The notes under the pieces: generated by a model
The model's input: only the letters and a program-made list of their open reading frames with translations
Databases searched by the model: none
Told to the model about the DNA's origin: nothing
Translations under genes and position numbers: made by a program
NCBI GenBank assembly: GCA_964059195.1
Contig: CAXKWD010000006.1
Coordinates: forward strand, 17,942,129 to 18,006,128
DNA: 64,000 nucleotides
Origin: Ectobius pallidus
Lineage: Eukaryota > Arthropoda > Insecta > Blattodea > Ectobiidae
Direction: 5' to 3'
In this document: positions 54,610 through 64,000 of the stretch, one piece after another
Layout of the letters: the number at the start of each line of letters is the position of its first letter
Position numbering within the stretch: position 1 is the stretch's first letter

Positions 54610-56240
54610 ATTGTAAGTGCATCCTGGAAAAGGTTCTTTTAAATAAAAGAAAAGGAAAAATTCCTGAGTATATTCTAAGGGTAGTTGGATCCTACTAGAG
54701 GGAGAACATGGAGAGTTTATTCGGGATTCGGCACAAAAATATTAACTACGTGATTCCAATTACACTCATTTTATTTTAAGAAACAAAAAGGGGGGAATTG
54801 GCAAAATCAAAAACAAAAACAACACTTATATTATGTATATTTTTGGGCGTCTACTGTGCCTTTATATTTTATGTTGCAGTTTGTGGCTGTTCTGTTGGAG
54901 TATGATTCCGTTCCTCTTTCTTCGCACCTGAAGGATTTCTGGACCTATGTAAAAAAAAGGGGGCTATGTAGTGGAGCCTCTCTTTCTTCTTGCTTCACTG
55001 TCCCTCTCCTGTCTTGTGCCGGCCCATCTTGGTTCCTGCTCTGGAGACGTCTGGAGTTATGGGTTCCTGGAACAGTTAGAGAACCACGGATGATTTGGCG
55101 CATTTGTGGAGCGTCTATCTGGATTTCCAAAAAGGGAAACAAAATTGCTTCAGCACTAAGAAATAAATGTAAGCAAGGAATTGGAGGAGAAATCGTGTTT
55201 TGGATGGAGCACTGTTAGCAGCATGTTGGACATGAACTGTTGTAGCATGGTGGAAACAAGTTATTACATGCAAGGCATGCGAGCTGAACATAGCTTGACT
55301 TATAGCCTACCAAGGCAATCTGAGGCTGTGTTTACATTCATGCTTCTTGTGTTTATGAAGAGCCTGGATATTATATGGGTGAAAACTCCATGCAAGCAAA
55401 GAAAAAGCATAGAGCAAGGCCATCTTTAGCAAGCATTTAGCCTTTTGCACTTGCCTTATTGTGAAGAGCAATTGTTGAAGAGTCGTCGGGCACCCTGTTC
55501 GGGCTGTGGATGTCGCAACTGTTGCAGTTGCCGTGCAGTAACCTCTCCCGTCTGGTAGATTACAACTCTGGTAATCTGAATCCACAAAACCTTGTTCATC
55601 CGTCTTCTGAATTCTATTCCTGTTGGTTATTCTATATTCCTGTTTGTTTTTCCTGGGCGGCATGCCATCCTGTTTTACCACCCACCCCTGCACCATCTGG
55701 GACTCTCAGCCTTTCTCTCAAACTGGAGCACTCACAACTCATGAGTTAGCTTGGTTGCTCTATGTTCGTCCGGTTGATGGTTACCGGCCTGCCTGCCACC
55801 TTCTTCCTTGGACTGGATCCTTGGTGCTCTGTCTGGTGTGATGGACCTCTTGAAGTTGCTGTGGGCACTGACAGTGCTTTTCTCCTTGGATCTTCCGGTT
55901 CCTGGCAATATGGTGTTCCTGCTACGGCGGTGTGGAAGTCATCGCAGTCCTGTGCGCCTGCACAGATTTCCGTGGTTACTGTCTTCTGTGGTGTTTGTTC
56001 TTGTCTCCCACCCGGGGGGGAGGACGAGTGGAGTGGTATTAAGAAGATTGGACTCTAAAGAAAAAGAGTGTTTGTCTCTTCCTGAAGTTGCTGGGGCATC
56101 GGGCAAGGCATTGGAAACATTTTGGGCAGTGTTCAAGACTAAAGATTGTGCGTTTTGGTGTTTCGTGTATATTTTGGGGGATGTTTAAAAAAAAATGTGT
56201 TCTGGGTTTTAAAATAATAAAAAAAAAAATAAAGTCCTTG
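54610..56240. other. Interior of the LTR element without recognisable coding
   Basis: About 1.6 kb with several overlapping frames on both strands (for example 54856-55218, 55808-56188) but no retroviral or host domain that I can identify. Composition is less AT-rich than the rest of the element, with many CTG/CCTG words near 55700-56000, so it could be captured or rearranged sequence. Confidence 0.5.
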
Positions 56241-56249
56241 ACTTTATTT

Positions 56250-56274
56250 TTTTGGGGGGGAAGTCAGGGGAGTT
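56250..56274 (+). other. Polypurine tract
   Basis: GGGGGGGAAGTCAGGGGAGT immediately before the 3' LTR is the expected plus-strand primer site for reverse transcription. Confidence 0.75.
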
Positions 56275-57568
56275 TGAGCCGTGAATTCGGCTCATCTCTT
56301 GATTATCTAACAGTTTTGTCGCATTCTGCTATCTTTGCTATATTTTATGTATGCTTAGTAAAACACGCCCGGTGGTAAACTCTGTTTTCTCTCTTTCTGA
56401 AATTGGTATTCGCTTGTGCTGCCATCTGTATGAAGGCAAGGGAGGTCAGGGCCGTGCATAGAAACGTCAGTTGTATTTGGGATCACGCACGAGCAGTTTC
56501 TCCGTATGCAAAGTTCAACTCAGTGTTTGGTGGGCGTTTCCCGTGATGGCGACCGTCGTCTTCAACGTGGTTCTCGGGTGAGATCTTTGCTTTTTCTATC
56601 ATGAATTTAAGGTATTTAAAGTAATTCTGTTTAGTATTTCTCACCCAGTTTTGGCCTTGTCTAAATTTCCGTTCTTCGCTATAGTTAATTATTATGCAGT
56701 ATCGCGATTTTGGAGTTAAGTTTGAAATTACGCCTACACCATCCGTAATTATTTCTATTCTTCAGTCAGTCTAAAGTTCGTCTGTTATGGGTTGTTTTCA
56801 CATGTTCTCCCGTTAGCAAAGGCATTTTACTCAGAGCTAGTAATGTGGGTTGAAAGAGATAGTATTGGTCGAAAGGTTGGATCAGGGGCTAAATTCTTAT
56901 AGCTTTTTCAAAACGGGGTTTCTTGGAGTTTACCACCGACTAACCAGAGCATTTTTCAAGTTAATTTTTGGGGATTTTGCCACTATAAATGTTATGCAGA
57001 AGTTCTTCGGCATATACAGAGTGATTCGAAGAATTGGGTTTTTCTTCGTCATACAGAGTGATTAAATTTTTGAGGACATTATTTGAAACGTCTAATAAAT
57101 GCATATTCTTGGACAAGGGAAGGGAATAAGTAGTTATACCATGTTTTAGAAGAATACCCTCATGAGGATATTTTAGGTGATTTATTCAATTTTGTATATA
57201 TATATCATTTTAAGGTATAGCGTAAGATCATTTGATGTTTCAGCTTGTTAAATTATTAAATGAATTTGCTGTAAATAATTGTTTCGACCGATGTTTAATT
57301 GGTCAAGTTAGAAATAAATTTGTTTCTCCAAGATTATCACCCTTTTCTATTTTGGTCTACATATTTCAGGTTTTCCCCTAAATGCTGGGTAGTTATTGGA
57401 GTAAAATCCTTTTTTCCTGGGAGTATGGGCACCAGATATTGCAGAAAATAAGCAGTAGCGTTGCTAAATTAGTTAGAAATGAGAAAAACCCGGTCTACTT
57501 CAACAAAGCATTTGTACTAGGCTTCGTACATATGTCGTCTGTGCCTAAGAGAGTAAAGGGGCGCAACA
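56275..57568 (+). repeat. 3' LTR, 1,294 bp
   Basis: Same length as 51468-52761 and no mismatches seen by eye. After its terminal CA comes the TSD CTAT and directly the right arm of the inverted duplication (TAATAAAAGGAAGTGTC). Confidence 0.93.
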
Positions 57569-57569
57569 C

Positions 57570-57951
57570 TATTAATAAAAGGAAGTGTCTGTCTGTCTGT
57601 CTGTCTGTCCGCGATGCCCAGCGAAATCTACTGAACGCAGAGATCTGAAATTTTATACATAGGCGGACTAAAGGGTCGGAATGTGCATCTCGAAGCCGGA
57701 ATTTTAATTTTCGCTTTAGTTCGTGAGTTATATGTGAAAAACGGGCAGAAAACGTGTATTTATTCCGTTTTCGAAGCATGAGTTTTCAGTAATACAAATC
57801 AATTACACTAGGCTTCGGCTATTTTTGTCAAACCTTCGACATAAAAGCATCGCGATCTCTTGAATGTTGTAGCTCACCCTGGTCGATTCATTTGTTTTTA
57901 ATGTCAAGGCACGCAAACATAATGTGAAATTTTCAACCTACACCGAAGAGG

Positions 57952-57999
<48 letters not shown>

Positions 58000-59783
58000 G
58001 GGATAATCAATATTAGCCTAAATATGGTCAAACGTTGTTCGATTTGGACGAAACTCACTATACAGGGGTTTTCCGGGCCAAGGAACTCGAATCTGAGGTC
58101 GCTTTTACCAGGTGACGCTATCTAATCGTGATATGTAGTCCACATGATTTAGGTGTTAATATAATCATTTAACTATTATGCTCTTAATTTTTAATTTTTG
58201 AAATAATTATCGCGGGCGAAGCCGCGGGCACATGCTATCTTAAAATAATAAAAGGACGTGTTTGTCTGTCGGTCCACGATGCCCAGCGAAATCTACTGAA
58301 CGCAGAGATCTGAAATTTTAAACATAGATGGGCTGAAAGGTGGGCGCATGCGCATCGAAGCCGGATTTTTTATTTTAGCTTTCGTTCGCGAGTTGTGAGT
58401 GAAAAACTGGCAGAAAACGTGATTTTAGCGCTGTCGAAGCATCAGATTTCAGTAATACATTTCAATGTCAAATCAATTGCAGTTGGCTTTGGCTATTTTT
58501 GTCATACCGTGGTAATAAAAGCATCGCGATCGCTAGAATGTTGTAAGCCCACGCTGGTCGATTCATTTGTTTAGAATGTCAAGGCCCGTAGACATATGAA
58601 ATTTTCAACCTACACGGAAGAGGGGTAATCAACATAGACCTAAATATGGTTAAACATCGTTCGATTTGGACGAAACTCACTATACAGGGATTTTCTGGGC
58701 CAAGGAACTCGAATCTGAGATCGCTTTTACCAGGCGACGCTATCTAATCGTGACATGTAGTCCACGTGATTTAGGTGTTAATAAATATAATGATTTAACT
58801 ATTATGCTCTTAATTTTTAATTCTTGAAATAATTATCGCGGGCGATCGCTTGATGTTGTAAGTCCATCCTGGACGATTCATTTATTTAGAATATCAAGGC
58901 CCGAAGACATGAAATTTTCAACCTACACGGAAGAGGGATAATCAATATAGGCCTAAATATGGTCAAACATTGTTCGATTTGGACGAAACTGACTGTACAG
59001 GGGTATTCTGGGCCAAGGAACTCGAATCTGAGGTCGCTTTTACCAGGGGACGCTACCTAATCGTGGAATGCACTCCACGTGATTTAGGTGTTAATAATTA
59101 TAATGATTTAACTATGCTCTTAATTTTTAGTTTTTAATTTTTGAAATAATTATCGCGGGGGAAGCCGCGGGCACATGCTGTTTGTCTGTCTGTCCACGAT
59201 GCCCATCGAAATCTACTGAACGCAGAGATCTGAAATTTTAAAGATAGATGGACTGAAAGGTGGGCGAATGCACCTCGAAGCCGAATTTTTAATTTTAGCT
59301 TTCGGTCGCGAGTTATGAGTGAAAAACTGGCAGAAAACGTGATTCGCGCTGTCGAAGCATCAGATTTCAGTAATACATTTCAATGTCAAATCAATTGCAG
59401 TTGTCTTTGGCTATTTTTGTCATACCGTGGAAATAAAAGCATCGCGATCGCTTGAATGTTGTAAGCCCACGCTGGTCGATTCATTTGTTTAGAATGTTAA
59501 GGCCCGTAGACATATTAAATTTTCAACCAACACGGAAGAGGGATATTCATTATAGGCCTAAATACTGTATGGTGAAACATTGCTTGATTTGAACGAAACT
59601 ATACAAGGGTTTTCTGGGCCAAGCAACTCGAATCTGAGGTCGCTTTTACCAGGCGACGCTATCTAATCGTGGTATGTAGTCCACGTGATTTAGGTGTTAA
59701 TAAATTATAATGATTTAACTATTATGCTCTTAATTTTTAATTTTTGAAATAATTATCGCGGGCGATGCCGCGGGCACATGCTA
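57570..59783 (-). repeat. GC-headed repeat array, right arm of the inverted duplication
   Basis: Blocks at 57570-58238, 58239-58843 and 58844-59177 mirror the three left-arm blocks in reverse order, including the microsatellite (ATT)n at 57954-58000 in the block corresponding to 50226-50930. An extra block follows at 59178-59783. In one 120-bp stretch that I compared, the arms differ at two positions. Each full block ends GCGGGCGAAGCCGCGGGCAC on the plus strand. The frame 57495-57779 (minus) is a by-product. Confidence 0.9.
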
Positions 59784-59789
59784 GTATGT

Positions 59790-60235
59790 TATAAAATTAG
59801 ACTTTAAACCACCTATTTGTGAGTGGTAACACTGTTTAAAAACATCAATATTTCTCGAAACTATGTCCTTGTGCCTTACGCCCTTATGGAACTAGGCCCT
59901 TCATATGTATGTTATGAAATTTGCGTTTAAGCTGCATTTATTATTTAAGCTGTTTATCTCAATATCTATTAGATGTATAAAATTGTTTTAAACAAAAAAG
60001 GTTAATTTTAATTTTTTCTACAACTTTACTGTGGAAGGTTTTTATGTGTCGCATACTGTGTAGGCCTAATGGAGATAATCTAGAAAAATTGAAAATGGAA
60101 ATGAGTAAAGTAGCCCCTAAGTAATTTTTGCGGTAAAACGGATATAGTCATTTTATTAGCCATAGACAAGAGTTTCAAATTTTAAATTTTTATTTAAATC
60201 GTTGGCGCCAATTTTTCAAAAGTCAAGGTTCAACC
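59790..60235. other. Stretch without supported gene
   Basis: Includes CTTGTGCCTTACGCCCTTAT at 59870, the inverted counterpart of sequence near 49030. No gene. Confidence 0.4.
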
Positions 60236-60238
60236 TTA

Positions 60239-60292
60239 CTGTTCCACGAAGCAACTGGCGCGGGTCTGTTCCACGAAGCAACTGGCGCGGGT
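60239..60292. repeat. Tandem duplication of 27 bp
   Basis: CTGTTCCACGAAGCAACTGG followed by CGCGGGT occurs twice in a row (60239-60265 and 60266-60292). Confidence 0.95.
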
Positions 60293-60400
60293 GGAGTGAC
60301 AGTGAATGACCACCTAGTTTTGGATGTCGTCCTGTGGACAACATCCAAGTGGATGACGATCATTTGGAGCGATAGTGAATGGCCGCCTTTAGGGAAATTC
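60293..60400 (-). repeat. Inverted relative of the 47.2-kb terminal-repeat segment
   Basis: GGAGCGATAGTGAATGGCCG (from about 60366), followed by CCTTTA, is the reverse complement of the sequence at 47203-47230. Internal words (GGATGTCGTCC, CATCCAAGTGGATGACG) resemble a transposon subterminal region. The two copies probably belong to one family rather than one element. Confidence 0.55.
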
Positions 60401-60409
60401 ACAGTTCGA

Positions 60410-63190
60410 ATCACTTAAACTGATAGTAAAGAACTACCATATAAATTATAGGATAAAAATAGGATCAATGATGCTCGAGTTCAATATGCGTACAAGTAGA
60501 CAGATATTGCGTTTTAAAAATGAGCAATACATTTTATCTAATATCGCTGTGAAATTTCGTTATTAGTTCATTGTTTCCAGGTAACAATATCCAATTACAA
60601 GGTTTTAATATAATCAATAACGCAAACAGAAACGGTTGAAAGTATACGATAACAAAAGGAAAAAAGTTCCAGTACACATACTGTAGGTTTGCAAACAAGC
60701 CGTAAGCGAGATTTATTATTGTTAATGTGTGGTTTTGAGCCGCCACTGATTTCATTAAGAAACATCGTCCTAATTAGTACAAATGAATTTGAAAAGTGGA
60801 CTTTGCGTGTAATTGCCATTCTAAGTTGCCTCAAAATTCTCTCATAGCTTAACTTCACAAGGAATACAATTCTAGTTTAGTACGTTATATGACGTAATTA
60901 ATACTGTACACTCTTCCTGCTCAAAGTGTCGTTCTTGCACCTTGATGCAATACTGCACTCGTCTCTTTCAAACACCCCGGATCATCTAGGAATTCTTGAC
61001 AAGCACGTACATCCTGATAGTGTTCAGACGGTACTGTGAGACAGTTCGTTTTATCTACATTTTATGAGTAATTATTATTAACACAAATAAAGTGTCCAAA
61101 CTAGCATTAATACTTAATTAATATATTAATTAAGTTTAATATGAATGCTGACAATGCTCTTGCATAAGGAAGGGAAACTGTTCCATTCAAGGGAAGAAAA
61201 CAAATGAGGAGATTTTTTGTCTTGTTACCCCACACAATAGGACAACCGGACCTGCTGTCAATTATACATAATTCTTCAATACTTTAAAGGTAACCTTATT
61301 GTATTAGGCAATCACAAGCAGTAAATTGCACTTGTAAGTCCATGTTAATCCAAATGAGAAATGCCAATCAAATGTAGAAGAGAAACTTCTACAGTCTTAC
61401 TAATAATCCAGTTGTAACATTTATACCAGGAATATACACAGCTGAGGAGAAAAAGTGTACTAATAATCCTTGCATAAGGCTGAATGTGTGCAACCTTTAC
61501 ACAGCCTTGTATAAACTTGACGTAAATAATCAAGATGGCCGATATCCGTAACAGCCGGTCGTTTCGTAGATGTCTGAGATTGAATTTTGAGGCTACGCAT
61601 ATTCTGAGCTGCTTTTGCGGAATTATAAACATTGTTCCTTGTTTGCGGGACATATTTCCATACTTGTACCCATGATTACAGCTTTCTGAAAACAATATAA
61701 TGAAATACTGAAACAAGAATTAGTCTGCAGACGATCCATCGTTGTTTGCCCGCTACACCGATAGATGGCGTTCAGCAGTCCCTTCATAAGCCTGGGGCTA
61801 GTAACGTCACAAGTAGAGTGACGTATTTGATGACGTTGGACGTACAAACTCTGCAGTTACACTCCGATTATTGGTAATGCGGCTTATGCAGAACTTGCAC
61901 GGTGAACAACCAAACAACCGTTCAACGCACGTATAAGCAGCTTTTATTAGTAAGGCTGTTAGTAAATAGGATTTATAAGCTCACAAAAACTTGAATTGTA
62001 TTTTAGAATGGAGAATTAGCCAGAAATGTAAATTTCTAGCAGATGATGGTGTCATTGATAAATACCACGAAATAAGCCCGTTTAGCGTATAAGACTTGTG
62101 GGAAAAGGAAGACAACCAATAGGATAGCTAATAACGCCAAAATAGGCGTTTCCTTTACAAATTAGGGATTACTTTAATGAACTTTACCGAATGTACCTAC
62201 TGTTCTTATATTTTGAAGTTTCAATTGATCAGTTATTACCACATTGTCATTATAATATCGAAACTTCCAGAATACAAGCAGGTATAGTGGAGTCGCAGTG
62301 CTCGTGGGTTAGTAAAAGTTATTTAGTTATTTAGTTAGTTAGTTAGTCAGTAAAGTTATTAAGAGAGAGAAGTTGAAGTCAGTGAAAATTATCAAAAGAG
62401 TAAAATTGTTATGTGAGTAAACGTTGAAGCGAAAGTCAGTGAGTCTTGCTCGTACATAAAGCGAGTTGGTTGATCTTGATATACTGCGCAATTGGAGAAG
62501 TGACGTCATCATCCAGAGGACGGATTGTCAGACTATCAGAATATCATCAGCTGTGAATTTATTATCAGTGTTGGTCTTCAATAAAACACAAGTGACAATT
62601 TTAACTGCGTCTGTTGTGGTTGAACCTCTCCTAGTTTGAACCTAGGACTCAAGAATATACACGTACCGCCTCATAGCTGGTAGTATAGAAAATCTAATGA
62701 GAGCGCTAAGGGCCAAGGCAGCAAAGTAAGCGCCCTCCCGATATCTACAGATCCGCCCATACATCAACTGTTTACACTGTTTGTCTTGAATGGTTTGATT
62801 ATAACTCCACCTTGTGACAATGTTCAGTTTTGTAGAGAATAGCACATCGCGGACCGCAACGAGTGAAGCACAACTAAGAATGTCAGTGGCGGCTCATAAC
62901 CATAAATTCGCAACAAATCTCGCACATGACTTCTGGATCCATGTTTGCTGGAACTTTTTGCTTCTGTTATCGTATGCATTTAACCTTTTCGGTTTGCGCC
63001 ATTAATTATGATGCACCCAGTATATATATATATGTAAACCCAATGTATGTATTATGTATGAGTGTCAGTGTATATGTGTGTATGTTCCACCATCACTTCA
63101 ACACACCTGGAGCGATATTGATGAAATTTGATGCTACATGTTTCTCATTGGTCGACAAAAAACACTGAAGTGTTTAATCAATCCTACCAC
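60410..63190. other. Stretch without supported gene
   Basis: AT-rich. Notable points only: a perfect 24-bp palindrome at 61112-61135, a TTAG repeat at about 62318-62348, a segment rich in GTCAGTGA ending in AATAAA (62290-62585) that might be LTR-derived but has no provable ends, and (AT)n near 63021-63033. Frames at 60534-60858, 61345-61847, 62642-62845 and 62814-63168 lack recognisable domains. Confidence 0.45.
61112..61135. repeat. Perfect 24-bp AT palindrome
   Basis: ACTTAATTAATA followed by its reverse complement, with imperfect outer extension (GCATTAAT ... ATGAATGC). Confidence 0.9.
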
Positions 63191-63197
63191 ACACTTA

Positions 63198-63519
63198 GAG
63201 CTTTTTCACACTGGGTCACTTGTGACGGTCACCGGCGAAGAAGCATTGGTTTAAATAGGAGCATTCACACTGGGTCACCTGTGACGGTCACAATGCAAGT
63301 TGTATATACTGTAAATAATTCAGTTTTATAATCGAGCTCAGCGAAACTAGTTATCCAGCCATGAGTTTAGATTTGATTAATACTGAACGTTTTATAAGTG
63401 AAGTGGAATGTCGACCTGCCATTTGGGATGTAAAAAGCGATTGCAAATTGTTTTATCATGTAGCTACTATTGGCTATACTAGCGGTGACCGTCACAAGTG
63501 ACCCAGTGTGAAAAGACCC
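63198..63519. mobile_element. MITE, 322 bp, TTA target duplication
   Basis: Terminal inverted repeats of about 37 bp (63198-63234 and 63483-63519), both containing TTTTCACACTGGGTCACTTG, then TGACGGTCACCG. TTA lies on both sides (63195-63197 and 63520-63522), as for PIF/Harbinger-type elements. A third, forward copy of the terminal core (TTCACACTGGGTCACCTGTG) lies inside at 63264-63291. The core is itself palindromic (GTCAC-TT-GTGAC). No coding capacity. Confidence 0.85.
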
Positions 63520-63524
63520 TTAAT

Positions 63525-64000
63525 CCACTCGTTATGCGTGGGGTTGGGTCGTTTCAATCCCCATGAGTGATATTTTTGTTACACAAACCTACATTCTTTC
63601 ATCAATGTCTGCAAAATGTCACACATGTATCCTACCCTGTAGGAAGTTTTTTTTTTAAATTTGTTTATTTATTTAGAACTTTCTATAGAAAAATCTCGTA
63701 ACATATAACAAGTTACTGGAGTTAAATTTCTTAGGGGAATTGTAAACTTCAATGATTATTAGAGCAACCCACATTATGCTTTATTTTTTTGACAATTATG
63801 CTTTATATTTTTCTCAAATTATGCTTTATTTTTTTAACATGAATAATACACCAATAAACTTAAGACAAATACTGTTTATGTATATCATACCATCAAACTG
63901 ATTTTTTTTGTGTGTCTAATGTTACTTTGCAGGCTACCTTAGTGCCTCAATACGTTAACATTTTATAAGAACAAACTGTAGGGTCTAAGCAAGCTAGTAA
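63525..64000. other. Stretch without supported gene
   Basis: AT-rich. The word ATTATGCTTTATTTTT recurs three times at about 63774-63838. Nothing else recognised. Confidence 0.45.

Larger units (their letters stand above)
51468..57568 (+). mobile_element. Young non-autonomous LTR retrotransposon (LARD-like), gypsy-type
   Basis: Two 1,294-bp direct LTRs with TG...CA ends and no difference that I can see enclose a 3.5-kb interior. CTAT flanks the element on both sides (51464-51467 and 57569-57572). The interior carries one short gag-like frame and no protease, RT, RNase H or integrase. A G-rich polypurine tract lies before the 3' LTR. Such structure fits a large retrotransposon derivative mobilised by enzymes of a relative. 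The identical LTRs mean the insertion is recent. A diverged solo LTR of the family is at 42853. Confidence 0.93.

Noticed and set aside
54856..56188. Possible captured host gene or env in the young LTR element
   Set aside because: Several overlapping frames on both strands, none with a recognisable domain, signal peptide or consistent codon pattern.
62290..62640. Possible LTR with GTCAGTGA words and AATAAA
   Set aside because: No TG...CA ends with a target duplication could be found, and no second copy is in the window.
1..64000. CRISPR array or prokaryotic operon features
   Set aside because: Tandem arrays here have units of 130 bp or more with no spacer organisation, and all element families are eukaryotic. 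No operons, Shine-Dalgarno sites or rho-independent terminators are expected.

Overview
The window reads as AT-rich intergenic DNA from a large, transposon-laden arthropod genome, most likely an insect. The evidence is the set of element families: BEL/Pao, Jockey/CR1-like and RNase H-bearing LINEs, mariners with D-41-D and D-34-D spacing, hAT, short-TSD MITEs, tRNA-derived SINEs, and the GCCCGCGGCTTCGCCCGCG-headed repeat that I associate with arthropod genomes. The palindrome TAGGCCTA is also strikingly frequent. The species cannot be fixed from sequence alone. I see no convincing host protein-coding gene. Every recognisable protein belongs to a mobile element, and nearly all are broken. One possible exception is a short MADF-like exon near 47.5 kb. 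| Layout. 1.1-2.8 kb: a GC-headed repeat split by a SINE with a 12-bp target duplication, followed by about eight units of a ~134-bp tandem repeat. 3.0-3.8 kb: a decayed mariner whose second catalytic Asp is lost. 5.2-5.6 kb: a hairpin and a tRNA-like sequence. 6.6-8.1 kb: AAT microsatellites and a TTTTGGATTTT low-complexity block. 8.5-13.4 kb: a BEL/Pao retrotransposon with two ~457-bp matching LTR segments, gag, protease and integrase, but the whole reverse transcriptase/RNase H region deleted. 14-23 kb: SINEs, two MITEs, a striking cluster of a 17-bp CACCGTAACG motif (19.76-20.70 kb) and a large folded inverted repeat (21.3-22.4 kb). 25-31 kb: a GC-headed repeat and a Jockey-like LINE interrupted by a minisatellite-bearing repeat and by a SINE with its own TSD. 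32.5-35.1 kb: a hAT transposase gene split by a 5'-truncated RNase H LINE. 35.6-38.8 kb: a solo LTR, an internally deleted mariner with 28-bp perfect TIR matches, and another GC-headed repeat with a central tandem array. 40.8-48.5 kb: a hAT deletion derivative, a diverged solo LTR, a MITE, a SINE fragment and a MADF-like exon. 49.3-59.8 kb: a 1.6-kb inverted duplication whose arms flank a young LTR element (identical-looking 1,294-bp LTRs, 4-bp TSD, almost no coding capacity). 60-64 kb: repeats and a TTA-flanked MITE. | The elements do not form a pathway. What the window records is a nesting history: old transposons broken by later LINEs and SINEs, with the non-autonomous LTR element at 51.5-57.6 kb as the most recent visible event. 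The most unusual structures are the CACCGTAACG motif cluster, the mirror-ordered inverted duplication, GC-headed repeats carrying variable central minisatellites, and LTRs that begin with a conserved hairpin and carry a conserved ATG plus splice-donor-like site.
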